Position numbers and translations under genes: made by a program
Source of the DNA: Alphaproteobacteria bacterium
GTDB lineage: Bacteria; Pseudomonadota; Alphaproteobacteria; Micropepsales; Micropepsaceae
Direction of reading: 5' to 3'
Assembly: GCA_021325375.1 (NCBI GenBank)
Contig: JAJPHG010000038.1
Span: forward strand, 1 to 54,581
DNA length: 54,581 nt
The notes under the pieces: model-generated
Seen by the model: only the letters and a program-made list of their open reading frames with translations
The model's database searches: none
Told to the model about the DNA's origin: nothing
In this document: piece after piece, positions 44,494-53,212 of the stretch
Layout of the letters: the number at the start of each line of letters is the position of its first letter
Position numbering within the stretch: position 1 is the first letter of the stretch

Positions 44494-45293
44494 GCTATGG
44501 CCTCTTGGGCGGTCAGGCGATCCTTGACGTAGATCTCGTCGAAGGGCCGCAATTGCCGTATCTCGACCCTGCCGTCCCTGGCCAGCTCCAGGCAGGCCAG
44601 CAGGGTGCTGGCGAGCGCCGACCGGCGCCGCACCCCGGCCGACCAGTCGATCGGCAGGAGCCGCGTCAGCGCGCTCCAGTCCGGGATCTTGCCCAGCATC
44701 CGCTCCAGCCGCTCGCGCGCCTCCTCGATGAGGAGCACGGGGATGTGCTTAGGCTTGTAGGCCTTGCCGCCCAGCTTGCGCGCCCGCTCGGTCGCATAGG
44801 CGGTGAGCAGGTCATAAAGCGTGTCGGTATGGGTGCGCAGCTTCACCACTTTCACCGGCTCGGGCATGCCGCGGGAGAAGACGTCGCGGCCGAGCCGGTC
44901 GCGGCCCATCAGGCGCACGGACGCCTGGCGCATCGCCTCCAGCCGCTGCAGGCGCCAGCGCAGGCGCGCGGCCATCTCGTCGGCGGTCGGCTCGCCGTCC
45001 GCGCTCGGCGGCTGCGGCAGGATCATCTTGGATTTGAGGAAGGCCAGCCACGCCGCCATCACCAGATAGTCGGCCGACAGTTCCAGGTTCTTGCCGCGCG
45101 CCGATTCGATGAACAGGAGATACTGGTCCGCGAGGTCGAGGATCGAGATCTTCGCGATGTCGACGCGCTGGTTGCGCGCCAGCGTGAGCAGGAGGTCGAG
45201 CGGCCCCTCGAAGCCGTCGACGGCGACGACCAGCGCCTCTTCGGCCGTGGGCGCGTTCTCGAAGGCGCCGAACGCATCGCCGATCTCGCTCAT
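44490..45293 (-). CDS. scpA: Segregation and condensation protein A
   Basis: 267 aa kleisin that bridges the SMC heads. The family N-terminus is VAVDGFEGPLDLLLTLARNQ and the C-terminal winged helix includes AGVRRRSALASTLLACLELA. The frame is open far upstream, but ATG 45293 overlaps the nagZ stop by 4 bases and gives the expected length. Cognate to smc at 28.4 kb. Confidence 0.95.
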   Translation of the reverse strand: MSEIGDAFGAFENAPTAEEALVVAVDGFEGPLDLLLTLARNQRVDIAKISILDLADQYLLFIESARGKNLELSADYLVMAAWLAFLKSKMILPQPPSADGEPTADEMAARLRWRLQRLEAMRQASVRLMGRDRLGRDVFSRGMPEPVKVVKLRTHTDTLYDLLTAYATERARKLGGKAYKPKHIPVLLIEEARERLERMLGKIPDWSALTRLLPIDWSAGVRRRSALASTLLACLELARDGRVEIRQLRPFDEIYVKDRLTAQEAIA

Positions 45294-46306
45294 GCGTCCC
45301 CCAGGAGCTCGGCGAGGCGCGCCTGCGCCGCTTCGGGGTCGAACCCGGACGGCCGCACGAGATGGGCGAGCGCGGCCTGGGCGCGCTTCAGGCTCACACC
45401 TTCCAACGGTTTGGCTTCCTCGGCCACTTCGCGCATTTCCTCCATCTTCCCGTTGCAGTGAAGCACGACATCGCAGCCCGCGAACAGAGCGGCTTTTGCA
45501 CGCACGGAAATGGGCCCGGAAAGCGCGTTCATCGACACGTCGTCGGACATCAGAAGGCCATCGAATCCGATCTCGCCGCGAATCACGTCCCGAATCACCT
45601 TCGGGCTGGTGGTGGCCGGACGCTGGGGATCGAGCGCCTCGTAGATCACATGCGCCGTCATCGCCATGGGGCAATGGTTCAGGCTGCGGAAGGTGACGAA
45701 GTCGGTGGCGCTGAGTTCCTCGGCCCCGGTCGCCACGCGCGGCAGCGCCAGATGGCTGTCGGCGGTCGCCCGTCCGTGGCCGGGGATGTGCTTCATCACC
45801 GGCAGCACGCCGCCCTCGATCAGGCCTTCGATGGCGGCGCGGCCGAGGTCGATGATCGTGGAGGGATCGCGCGCGAAGGCGCGGTCGCCGATCACCGTGT
45901 CCGCGCCGTCGACCGGCACGTCGAGCACGGGCAGGCAATCGACATTGATGCCCAGCTCGCAAAGATCGTGCGCGATGAGCCGTGCGTTCAGATAGACCGC
46001 CTCGCGGCCGGCCTCTGCGGAGGCGTCATGCAGAGCGCCGAAGCGCGCAGCGGCAGGCCGCGCGCGCCAATGCGGCGGCTTGAGACGGGCGACACGGCCG
46101 CCTTCCTGGTCGATCAGCACGGGCGCGCTGTCATCGCCGACCGTCGCGCGCAACTCGCCGACCAGCGCGCGGAGCTGATCGGGGTCCGCGACGTTGCGGC
46201 CGAAGACGATGAAGCCCCACGGTTTCGCATCGCGGAAGAACGCGCGCTCGTCGTCGCCGAGCGCCGTCCCCGCGCAGCCATAGATCGCCCGCGTGCGCAT
46301 CCCCAT
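45290..46306 (-). CDS. nagZ: Beta-N-acetylhexosaminidase NagZ
   Basis: 338 aa glycoside hydrolase family 3 enzyme of peptidoglycan recycling that removes GlcNAc from anhydromuropeptides. It has the signature KHIPGHGRATADSH (172-185), with the His/Asp of the flexible loop, and the nucleophile Asp about 255 in LLMSDDVSM. It is cytosolic, with no signal peptide. It lies 22 bases after the SPOR gene and overlaps scpA by 4 bases. Confidence 0.95.
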   Translation of the reverse strand: MGMRTRAIYGCAGTALGDDERAFFRDAKPWGFIVFGRNVADPDQLRALVGELRATVGDDSAPVLIDQEGGRVARLKPPHWRARPAAARFGALHDASAEAGREAVYLNARLIAHDLCELGINVDCLPVLDVPVDGADTVIGDRAFARDPSTIIDLGRAAIEGLIEGGVLPVMKHIPGHGRATADSHLALPRVATGAEELSATDFVTFRSLNHCPMAMTAHVIYEALDPQRPATTSPKVIRDVIRGEIGFDGLLMSDDVSMNALSGPISVRAKAALFAGCDVVLHCNGKMEEMREVAEEAKPLEGVSLKRAQAALAHLVRPSGFDPEAAQARLAELLGDA

Positions 46307-46328
46307 TCCCCGCTCGCTCCCGGCCGAG

Positions 46329-47183
46329 TTATTTCGCCGGGAAGCACGCTCCGCCTTCGGCGGTGAGCTTGCCGCACAATTGCGCGGCCTGCTCCTTGCT
46401 CGCGAAGCCGCCGACGCGCAGCCGGTACCATGTCCCTTTGGCGCCGAGATCGACCTGCTTCACGTCCTTCGCATAGCCCTGCAGGGTCGCTGTGTGCCGC
46501 GACTGATAGATCCTCCATGCCGCGTCGGCCTCGGCTTCGGATTTGTAGGCGCCGATCTGCAGGAGATAGGCACCGCCCGCCACCGGATGGCTGGGCGCGG
46601 CCGTCGGGCCAAGCGGCGCCGGCGGCGCGGTCGCCTCCGGCTCGGGCACGGTGGCGGTGTTGGTCGCGGTGCGGATCTGCGGCGGCGGCGGCGCGGCCTT
46701 GGGTGCTGCGACGGCGGGCGCAGGTTTCTTGACCTCCACGGGCACAGGCGCCGGCTTGGCGTCATTTGCGCTGGAAGCGGCGTCCGACTTGGCGGCAGGC
46801 GGCGGCGCGTGCGGCGTGACGACGTCGGTCTCGGGCGCGGCGTTGGACGGCGGCGGCGCGGCCTGCTTGTCGGACTGGTCGTCGGCGGGGGCTGCGTCCT
46901 GATAGATCTTGAGGCCCTTGTTGGGCGTCGCGTTCTCGCTGCCGTCGGCGGCGACCTTGGCGGGACCGGCCTCGGCCACGATCGTCTTGGGCGCGTCGTT
47001 GCGGCCTCGCGCGACGCCTTGGGTATAGGCAAGCCACACCACGCCGCCGAACGCGGCCAGCACGAAGAGCGCGATGACGATCAGCAGCGGAAGCCGCGAA
47101 CCCTCGGCGTCGTCGTCCTCTTCCGCGCTGTAGATATGGACGTCGTCAGGCGGCTCGTAGGTGCCGCGTCCGATGCTGGGCAT
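46329..47183 (-). CDS. SPOR domain membrane protein
   Basis: 284 aa. An acidic cytoplasmic N-terminus (DDVHIYSAEEDDDAEGSR) is followed by one membrane helix (about 32-54, LPLLIVIALFVLAAFGGVVW). A long Pro/Ala-rich linker leads to the C-terminal SPOR domain (about 210-284, YLLQIGAYKSEAEADAAWRI) that binds denuded septal peptidoglycan. A start at 47222 is possible, but ATG 47183 has GGAG at the right distance. Its place between dgt and nagZ is the common alphaproteobacterial arrangement; it probably acts in division. Confidence 0.88.
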   Translation of the reverse strand: MPSIGRGTYEPPDDVHIYSAEEDDDAEGSRLPLLIVIALFVLAAFGGVVWLAYTQGVARGRNDAPKTIVAEAGPAKVAADGSENATPNKGLKIYQDAAPADDQSDKQAAPPPSNAAPETDVVTPHAPPPAAKSDAASSANDAKPAPVPVEVKKPAPAVAAPKAAPPPPQIRTATNTATVPEPEATAPPAPLGPTAAPSHPVAGGAYLLQIGAYKSEAEADAAWRIYQSRHTATLQGYAKDVKQVDLGAKGTWYRLRVGGFASKEQAAQLCGKLTAEGGACFPAK

Positions 47184-47234
47184 GGAACTGCTCCGAATCT
47201 GAAGGATCGAATTTAGCACCAAGCCGCGCCCAAA

Positions 47235-48455
47235 TCATGGCGCGGACAGGGCAATTTCCCTGTGGAAGACGCGGGCGTGCTCGGCCAGCGCGAAGCTGTC
47301 GGTCATGCCTGCGATATAGTCGCGCACCACCCCGCCCGTGACCGCATCCCCCGGCGCGCCGCATTGGCGCGCCCAGTCGGGCGGAAGCAGCCCGGGATCG
47401 CGGCTGAGCGCCTCGAACAGCTCGCTCACGACGTCCTTGGCGCGGTTCATCGTCGCCATGACGCGCGGATGACGGTACATGCGCACGAAGAGGAAATCCT
47501 TGAGCGCGCGCACGCAGCCCTCCATCGCCGGCGAGAAGGCGGCCAGGCCCCTGCCCTGTCCGCGGACCTCGGCCGCGCTCTTGGGGCCGGCCTGCGCGAT
47601 CCGGCGCCCTGTCTCGGCGAGAAGGTCCTCGACCAGCGAGCTCATCAGTGTACGAACCATCTCGCCGGTAAAGCGGCCGAGATCCAGCTCCCCGAACCGC
47701 GCTGTCACCGCTTTCGTATGCGCGCCCGCGAGCGGCGCCTCGGCGAGCTCGTCGACGCCGAACAGGCCGGCGCGCAATCCGTCATCGATGTCGTGGTTCA
47801 CATAGGCGATGTCGTCCGCCAGCGCCGCGACCTGCGCCTCCAATCCGGGCCATGTCGAAAGATCGAGCGGCCAGCGCCGGTCGAAGCTCGCGATCGGACC
47901 CGCGTATGGCGGCGTCAGGGGCCCGTTGTGCTTGACGAGGCCCTCCAGCGTCTCCCAGGTCAGGTTCAACCCGTCGAACGCGGCGTAGCGGTGCTCGAGC
48001 TTCGTCACGAGCCTGAGCGCGTGGGCGTTGTGATCGAAGCCGCCGATGGATGCCGTCGCTGCGTTCAGCGCGTCCTCGCCCGCATGGCCGAACGGGGTAT
48101 GGCCGAGGTCGTGGGCGAGCGCGACGGTCTCGGCCAGGTCCTCGTCGAGCGCCAGCACCCGGGCGAGCGAGCGGGCGATCTGGGCGACCTCCAGCGAATG
48201 GGTCAGGCGGGTGCGGTAATGGTCGCCCTCGTACTGCACGAAGACCTGGGTCTTGTGCTTGAGGCGGCGGAAGGCGGTGGAATGGATGATGCGGTCGCGG
48301 TCGCGCTGGAAGCAGGTGCGCGTGGCGCTCTCGGTCTCGGCATGGAAACGGCCGCGGCTTTCCTCCGGCCTGAGCGCGAAAGGCGCCGGATCCCGCGGAG
48401 GCTGGAACAGGGGGCCCAGCAGCCGGCCCGGCGGTTGGTCAAAATCTTGCCGCAT
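47235..48455 (-). CDS. dgt: dGTP triphosphohydrolase-like protein
   Basis: 406 aa HD-domain enzyme that removes triphosphate from dGTP or other dNTPs. The metal ligands are RLTHSLEVAQ (His 86) and LAHDLGHTPFGHAGE (His-Asp 115-116), plus the later DIAYVNHDIDDG Asp. ATG 48455 (MRQDFDQPPG) is preferred over 48476 because a TATAGT box (48463-48468) is 7 bases upstream, which predicts a leaderless mRNA. It is the first gene of the dgt/SPOR/nagZ/scpA/scpB operon. Confidence 0.92.
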   Translation of the reverse strand: MRQDFDQPPGRLLGPLFQPPRDPAPFALRPEESRGRFHAETESATRTCFQRDRDRIIHSTAFRRLKHKTQVFVQYEGDHYRTRLTHSLEVAQIARSLARVLALDEDLAETVALAHDLGHTPFGHAGEDALNAATASIGGFDHNAHALRLVTKLEHRYAAFDGLNLTWETLEGLVKHNGPLTPPYAGPIASFDRRWPLDLSTWPGLEAQVAALADDIAYVNHDIDDGLRAGLFGVDELAEAPLAGAHTKAVTARFGELDLGRFTGEMVRTLMSSLVEDLLAETGRRIAQAGPKSAAEVRGQGRGLAAFSPAMEGCVRALKDFLFVRMYRHPRVMATMNRAKDVVSELFEALSRDPGLLPPDWARQCGAPGDAVTGGVVRDYIAGMTDSFALAEHARVFHREIALSAP

Positions 48456-48462
48456 GACGGTA

Positions 48463-48468
48463 ACTATA
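48463..48468 (-). promoter_or_regulatory. Candidate -10 box of the dgt operon
   Basis: TATAGT on the minus strand, seven bases before ATG 48455. No good -35 hexamer was seen at the standard distance, so this is only a weak promoter call. It is the third case in the window of a -10 box 7 bases from an ATG. Confidence 0.4.
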
Positions 48469-48496
48469 ACGTACATCCACGGGTCGGGAGGGAAAC

Positions 48497-48799
48497 ATGC
48501 TGAAGATCATAGGTGCCGCGGTCGTCCTGGCGCTGATTCTGGCCGGGGCGGCCTATACCAAGCCCAGCCGCGAGGATCTGCACGGCGCGGCCACGCAATA
48601 TGCCGACAATTCGAGCTTCGTGGGGTCGGTGGCGACCCGCGTCACGGGGGTGTTTGGAAACGACACCTACGATGACTACATATTCTTCGACCGCTACCGG
48701 GTGTATGTAGGCAAAGAGCCGAAGATCGATTGCTTCGGCGCCTTCGGGAAGACCTCCTGCAGCCTGCGCCAGCCCGAGAAGACCGCCGAGGAACAATGA
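48497..48799 (+). CDS. Small secreted or membrane-anchored protein (DUF4359-like)
   Basis: 100 aa with an N-terminal hydrophobic segment (MLKIIGAAVVLALILAGAAY) and a mature part reading TKPSREDLHGAATQYADN, then YDDYIFFDRYRVYVGKEPKI and two Cys in DCFGAFGKTSC. The TNPS/KPSREDL...Y.. start and the FF..Y..Y motif resemble DUF4359, but I am not certain. It overlaps erpA by 4 bases, so is co-translated with it. Confidence 0.68.
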   Translation: MLKIIGAAVVLALILAGAAYTKPSREDLHGAATQYADNSSFVGSVATRVTGVFGNDTYDDYIFFDRYRVYVGKEPKIDCFGAFGKTSCSLRQPEKTAEEQ

Positions 48800-49140
48800 C
48801 CGACGTCGAAGCCGCCCTGCCCGTCACCGTCTCCGCGCGCGCCGCCAAGCGCATCGCCCAGATCCTCAAGGGCGAGCCGGGGGCCGCGATGCTGCGCGTG
48901 GCGGTGACCGGCGGCGGCTGCTCGGGCTTCCAGTACAATTTCGCCATCGACGACGCGCGCATGGACGACGATCTCGTCGTCGAGCGCGACGGGGCGACGG
49001 TCTTGATCGATCCCGTCTCGCTCGATTTCCTCAAAGGCGCCGAGATCGATTTCGTCGACGACCTGATCGGCCAGGCGTTCAAGATCAACAACCCGAACGC
49101 CACCTCGTCCTGCGGCTGCGGGACGAGCTTTTCGGTTTAG
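48796..49140 (+). CDS. erpA: Iron-sulfur cluster insertion protein ErpA (A-type carrier)
   Basis: 114 aa HesB/IscA-type carrier. The three cluster cysteines are Cys 42 in TGGGCSGFQYNF and Cys 106/108 in SSCGCGTSF. GGGCSGFQY and the C-terminal CGCGTSF are diagnostic. It delivers [4Fe-4S] to apoproteins. It overlaps the upstream small protein gene by 4 bases and lies beside the divergent dgt operon, a common alphaproteobacterial neighbourhood. Confidence 0.94.
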   Translation: MTDVEAALPVTVSARAAKRIAQILKGEPGAAMLRVAVTGGGCSGFQYNFAIDDARMDDDLVVERDGATVLIDPVSLDFLKGAEIDFVDDLIGQAFKINNPNATSSCGCGTSFSV

Positions 49141-49143
49141 GGC

Positions 49144-50049
49144 CTAACGCCCGCGCACCGCCGCCTCACCCGTCGGGCAGCCCGTGATCTTCGGGCAATA
49201 GATGAACGAGGCGCCGGCATCCTCCGCGTAGAGCGCGATCAGGCCGTGGCCATTGATGGCCCAGGCCTGCGCATAGCCCGACCCCGGCGGACGCAGCGCT
49301 TTGAAGGTCGACGTCGCCGTATTGTATTCGAACGGGTGCGGGCGGCGGTGCGCGTCGAGCCATTCGCCCACCGCCATGCCGGAATCATTGATGTCGTTCA
49401 GCTCGGTGCCGACCGCCCTGGCGTCGGGATAGTCGATCTGGGTGGAGACGCCGCCCTGGAGGATGAAGCCGTGGCTGGGATAGCCGATGGCAGAATCCAG
49501 ATAGGTCCCCACGACCACGTTCGAGGCGTTGATTCCGCGCGGCTCGATCAGGGAACTCTGCGATATCGTCAGGTCGCCGGTGTATCTGCCCTTTTGAGCA
49601 TAGTAGCCGGAGGTGTCCGGGTTCAGGCCATAGCCGACGACGACACCCGGATCGTTGATGCCGTACGCCTGGCCGTCTTGAATCACCACGTGACCGACCT
49701 TGATGTAGAAGGTCTTGCCGGATTTCAGCGACCGCTCGAACGCGAAATTGATGCCATCGTTCTGGCCGTCGTCGGTGTTTCCGACCATCATGCCCATGTC
49801 GTTGATGTGATGCGGCTCGGTGAAGCGCGCGCCGAGATCGAAGGTCTGATAGGTGCCGTCGGTCGTGCCCGCGAAGCCGTGCTCGATGCCGTCCGCCGTA
49901 TAGTAGCCGCCGGCGATCTCGTTCCTGTCGTTGATCCCCTGGATCTTCGTGTTCGTGCTGCCCGCGGGCGGCACGACCGGCACATAGGTCGCGGCCGAGG
50001 CCGCGGTTACGCCCAGCAAGAGCGAACCCGTCAAGAGCGCCGTGCGCAT
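49144..50049 (-). CDS. Secreted HAF-like repeat protein, paralogue 1
   Basis: 301 aa with signal peptide (MRTALLTGSLLLGVTAASAA). The mature part has recurring INDxGxxVGxY units: GINDRNEIAGGYY, HINDMGMMVGN, GINDPGVVVGYG, GINASNVVVGTY and DINDSGMAVGEW. This is the repeat style of extracellular HAF-type proteins. The C-terminus FIYCPKITGCPTG is shared with the next gene. It is on the same strand, 104 bases downstream of paralogue 2. Its 3' end nearly touches erpA (3-base gap). Function unknown, perhaps surface-exposed. Confidence 0.78.
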   Translation of the reverse strand: MRTALLTGSLLLGVTAASAATYVPVVPPAGSTNTKIQGINDRNEIAGGYYTADGIEHGFAGTTDGTYQTFDLGARFTEPHHINDMGMMVGNTDDGQNDGINFAFERSLKSGKTFYIKVGHVVIQDGQAYGINDPGVVVGYGLNPDTSGYYAQKGRYTGDLTISQSSLIEPRGINASNVVVGTYLDSAIGYPSHGFILQGGVSTQIDYPDARAVGTELNDINDSGMAVGEWLDAHRRPHPFEYNTATSTFKALRPPGSGYAQAWAINGHGLIALYAEDAGASFIYCPKITGCPTGEAAVRGR

Positions 50050-50153
50050 GATTTCTCCCGCAAATCAACCGACCCGAGAGGCTACCGCCGGCCCGGCACG
50101 CCAACAATGGCGCGCGGCGTGCCGGAACGGCGGCGGAACAACTAGCAGTTGAC

Positions 50154-51188
50154 CTATCGGTCCCTCAGGAGCCTCATCTTCGCCGGCATCGCGACGGCCG
50201 GATTCGAAGCGGCGCGCGGCTTGAACCCGGGCACCATCGCGACGGGCTTCGCGTCGGCGACCTCGAAGCCGCCCGCCGGGCACTTGCTCGGCTTCTTGGG
50301 ACAATAGATGTAGGACGCGACCTGCGAAAAGTCCGAGGTGTAACCCTGCACCGCGATCATGCCCGCCGCGTTCACGCCGAAGGGAGCCGATTGCGGATAG
50401 CCGGGGATCGCGAAAGGCGTAAAGGCCGCCTTGCGGGAATCGTAGATGAACCCGAACTCGTCGCCGTTCGAATCCTCCCAGATGCCGGACACGATGCCCT
50501 TCGAATTCGCGCCTTCGAAAAGCGTCTGCAGCGCGTTCGGGTCGGGATAGTCGATCAGGGCCGCGGTTCCGTCGTGAAGGATGAAGCCCTGATAGCCGGT
50601 GCTGTTGTCGACCTTGGTGTAGCCGATCACGTCGCCGGATTGGAGCACGGCGCGCGGCCTCACGCGGATTGCCGTGAAGCCGAGATCGACCGTGGTCTTC
50701 ACCTTGGCCTTCTTGCCCGTATAGCCGTCGACGGATAGATCCTCGTTGAAATTCTCCGCCGCGAAGATGCCCTTGGCGTTTATGTCGCCCACGGTTCCGT
50801 GCACCGGCGTTCCGGCGTTCGCGATGACCTTCACGGTGCCATCGGCGTAGCGCTCGAACTCGAGCACTTCGAAGGTGTTTCCGGCGGCCTGGTTCGCGAT
50901 GCCTACGATCACGCCCTTGTCGTTGATGCCGCGCAGTTCCGTGCCCGGATCGTTGACATTGTCGAAGTCGAAAGTCGTGTAGTTGCCGTCGAGCGTTCCA
51001 TAGAAGCCATGCGGCACCCCGTCGCCGTTGTCGTAGTAGCCGGCGATCACGTTGTTGTCGTTGATGGCCTGCACGGCCGTGACGGCGCTGCCCGGAACGG
51101 ATGGTACCGGGATGAGCGTCGCGGCCTGGACCGATGCGGTTCCCAGCAGCGCGGCGAAAAGCGTGGCGAGTTTCGAAGATTTGCGCAT
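50154..51188 (-). CDS. Secreted HAF-like repeat protein, paralogue 2
   Basis: 344 aa from ATG 51188 (MRKSSKLATLFAALLGTASV, signal peptide, cleavage near VQA-ATL). It repeats INDNNVIAGYYD, INDKGVIVGIAN, INAKGIFAAEN and similar units. The C-terminal YIYCPKKPSKCPAG matches the two-Cys ending of paralogue 1, and both begin the mature chain with ATxxPVPxxPGS-like residues. Tandem duplication is likely. The open frame extends upstream to 51251, but the signal peptide fixes the start. Confidence 0.78.
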   Translation of the reverse strand: MRKSSKLATLFAALLGTASVQAATLIPVPSVPGSAVTAVQAINDNNVIAGYYDNGDGVPHGFYGTLDGNYTTFDFDNVNDPGTELRGINDKGVIVGIANQAAGNTFEVLEFERYADGTVKVIANAGTPVHGTVGDINAKGIFAAENFNEDLSVDGYTGKKAKVKTTVDLGFTAIRVRPRAVLQSGDVIGYTKVDNSTGYQGFILHDGTAALIDYPDPNALQTLFEGANSKGIVSGIWEDSNGDEFGFIYDSRKAAFTPFAIPGYPQSAPFGVNAAGMIAVQGYTSDFSQVASYIYCPKKPSKCPAGGFEVADAKPVAMVPGFKPRAASNPAVAMPAKMRLLRDR

Positions 51189-51278
51189 GTTTCCCCCCAA
51201 AAGATTTTGCGCGATTTCGGCCACGCTATCGGGCGCTCTATCGGCGCACAAGCGTGCCGGGCGATTTGACGCGACGAT

Positions 51279-52574
51279 TCAACGTGGGAGGGAGAACACG
51301 TAAATGCGTCCCGAGATGTTCTGCGGGAACAGCTTGTCGGCGCTGCCGATATAGACCTTGCCGTTCACCACCGCGGGCGACGAGCTGACGATCTCGTCGT
51401 TCGTCGTGCCGCTCCAGATGTTGGAGCAAGACGGTTTGCCGCATGGGCCTTCCTTCCACGCGAGCACCTCGCCGGTATTGCGCCCGGCATAGACCACGCC
51501 GCCCGCGATGGTGGGCGATGACAAAACGTCGGCCTGGAAACCGTCGCCGAAGAGCACCCATTCCTTGCTGCACGTCGCCTGCCCGCAACCGTCCGCGGCA
51601 TAGGCGGCAAGGCTCGTCTCCCAGCCGATATAGACGTGGCCGCCATGGATCGCGGGCGAGCCGTTGAAGAAATCGGCGTTGTCGACGCCCTGCCAGAGCG
51701 GCGCGCATTGCCTGGCGCCGCAGCCCCTGGCATCGAAGGCGGAGATCGCGTGCTGCGAGCCGATATAGACGACGCCGTTCGCGATCGCGGGCGAGGATTG
51801 GAACACGGCGCTGCCGAGATCGCCGGTCCATTTCGGCTTGCAGACGGATTTGCCGCCACAGCCCTTGGCCTTGAACGCATAGAGCTTGCCGTCGTCGGAG
51901 CCGACGAAGACGAAGCCCTTGGCGACGAGCGGCGTGGATTCGATCGAGCCTGCGGTCTGGCCTACCCACAACGGCTGGCACTGCGCCGTGCCGCAGCCGT
52001 CGGCGTTGAACGCATAGAGCCTGCCGTCGAACGCGCCGACATAGACGACGCCATCCGCGACCGTGGGCGAGGATTCCAGGATGGACTGGCTTCCCGCCAC
52101 GCCTTGCCACAACGGCGCACACACCGACCCGCCGCAGCCCGCGGCCGCAAACGCGTTCAGCTTTCCGGCGGCGCTGTCCGGATCGGTCTGCGATCCGACA
52201 TAGACGATTCCGTTCGCCACCGTGGGCGAGTCCATGATCTGCGCGAGATTGGTCGACTGCCACAGCGGCGTGTCGCAGAAGCTCGCGCCGCAGCCGTCCG
52301 CCGGATAGGCCCACAGCGTGCCGTCGATCGTGCCGATATAGACGACGCCGCCCGCGACGGCGGGTGAAGAGAAGTCGACGATGTCGCCGAGCTGTGCCTG
52401 CCAGGCCTGCTCGAGCCGCGGCACGTTCGTCCTGTCCAGCGTCTTCTCGAATTTGTTGACGCCGGTATGGGCGTCGTTGAAGCGGAACTGCGGCCAGTCG
52501 ATGTCGCCGGCATGCGCGGCGGAGGCGGCCCCGATCAAGATCGATATCAGGATCGGGAAAAACGGGAATTTCAT
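51279..52574 (-). CDS. Secreted seven-unit PQQ-like beta-propeller with one Cys pair per unit
   Basis: 431 aa with signal peptide (MKFPFFPILISILIGAASAA, cleavage near AHA). Seven repeats of about 45-52 residues contain SSPxVAxGVVYxGSxDGxLYAF followed by GCGxxxCxPLW-type turns. Cys pairs lie at about 95/100, 147/152, 194/199, 239/245, 285/290, 330/335 and 378/383. These are probably small disulfide loops on each blade. No catalytic PQQ-site residues were identified. ATG 52574 has GGGAGG upstream (a strong ribosome site), and the frame upstream is not credible. It ends 90 bases upstream of HAF paralogue 2 on the same strand. Confidence 0.85.
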   Translation of the reverse strand: MKFPFFPILISILIGAASAAHAGDIDWPQFRFNDAHTGVNKFEKTLDRTNVPRLEQAWQAQLGDIVDFSSPAVAGGVVYIGTIDGTLWAYPADGCGASFCDTPLWQSTNLAQIMDSPTVANGIVYVGSQTDPDSAAGKLNAFAAAGCGGSVCAPLWQGVAGSQSILESSPTVADGVVYVGAFDGRLYAFNADGCGTAQCQPLWVGQTAGSIESTPLVAKGFVFVGSDDGKLYAFKAKGCGGKSVCKPKWTGDLGSAVFQSSPAIANGVVYIGSQHAISAFDARGCGARQCAPLWQGVDNADFFNGSPAIHGGHVYIGWETSLAAYAADGCGQATCSKEWVLFGDGFQADVLSSPTIAGGVVYAGRNTGEVLAWKEGPCGKPSCSNIWSGTTNDEIVSSSPAVVNGKVYIGSADKLFPQNISGRIYVFSLPR

Positions 52575-52661
52575 GATGGCCTCCCTCCCGGGGTCGCATC
52601 GGAGTGCGGACTGTGCCACAAATCCCGCCTCTCGACCCGGCACAATCTTCGGAGAACCGAT

Positions 52662-53141
52662 ATGCGTTTCCTGACCGCGGCCGCGCTTGGCGCCGCCATG
52701 TCCCTTACCGCCCTCTCGGCCACCGCCGCGCCCACCGCCCAAGCCAACGCGGCCTATCTTGCTGCGAACGCGAAGAAGAAGGGCGTCGTCCAGGTGACCG
52801 CGTTCCAATACCGCGTCCTCGCCTCGGGCAAGGGCGCGCAGCCGGGCCGCCGCGACTGCGCCACGGTCAACTACAAGGGCTCGTTCATCGACGGCAAGGT
52901 GTTCGACCAGTCCAAGCCCGGCCAGCCGGTAACCTTCCCGGTCGGCGGCGTCATCCCCGGCTGGACGCTGGCGCTGCAGATGATGCGCGCGGGCGACAAG
53001 TGGGAGCTGACCATCCCCTCCGCCCTCGCCTACGGCAAAGGCGGCACGCCCGACGGCACGATCCCGCCCGACCAGACGCTGGTGTTCGAGGTCGAGCTGC
53101 TGAAGGTCGCGCCGTCCGAGATGGGGCAGTGCCCGCAATAG
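52662..53141 (+). CDS. Secreted FKBP-type peptidyl-prolyl isomerase
   Basis: 159 aa with signal peptide (MRFLTAAALGAAMSLTALSA, cleavage near TAA-APT). The FKBP domain is complete: VNYKGSFIDGKVFDQSKPGQ, VGGVIPGWTLALQMMRAGDK, WELTIPSALAYG and LVFEVELLKV. It would assist folding of periplasmic or outer-membrane proteins. It is divergent from the Cys-paired propeller gene, a context that suits a disulfide-rich secreted client, though this is inference. Confidence 0.94.
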   Translation: MRFLTAAALGAAMSLTALSATAAPTAQANAAYLAANAKKKGVVQVTAFQYRVLASGKGAQPGRRDCATVNYKGSFIDGKVFDQSKPGQPVTFPVGGVIPGWTLALQMMRAGDKWELTIPSALAYGKGGTPDGTIPPDQTLVFEVELLKVAPSEMGQCPQ

Positions 53142-53212
53142 TTCGCGAAATCCGGCCGGCGCGTTCGGGCGGTTTTGATAGAGATTGAAGCTTCGACAGC
53201 CTGGAGGGCGAG

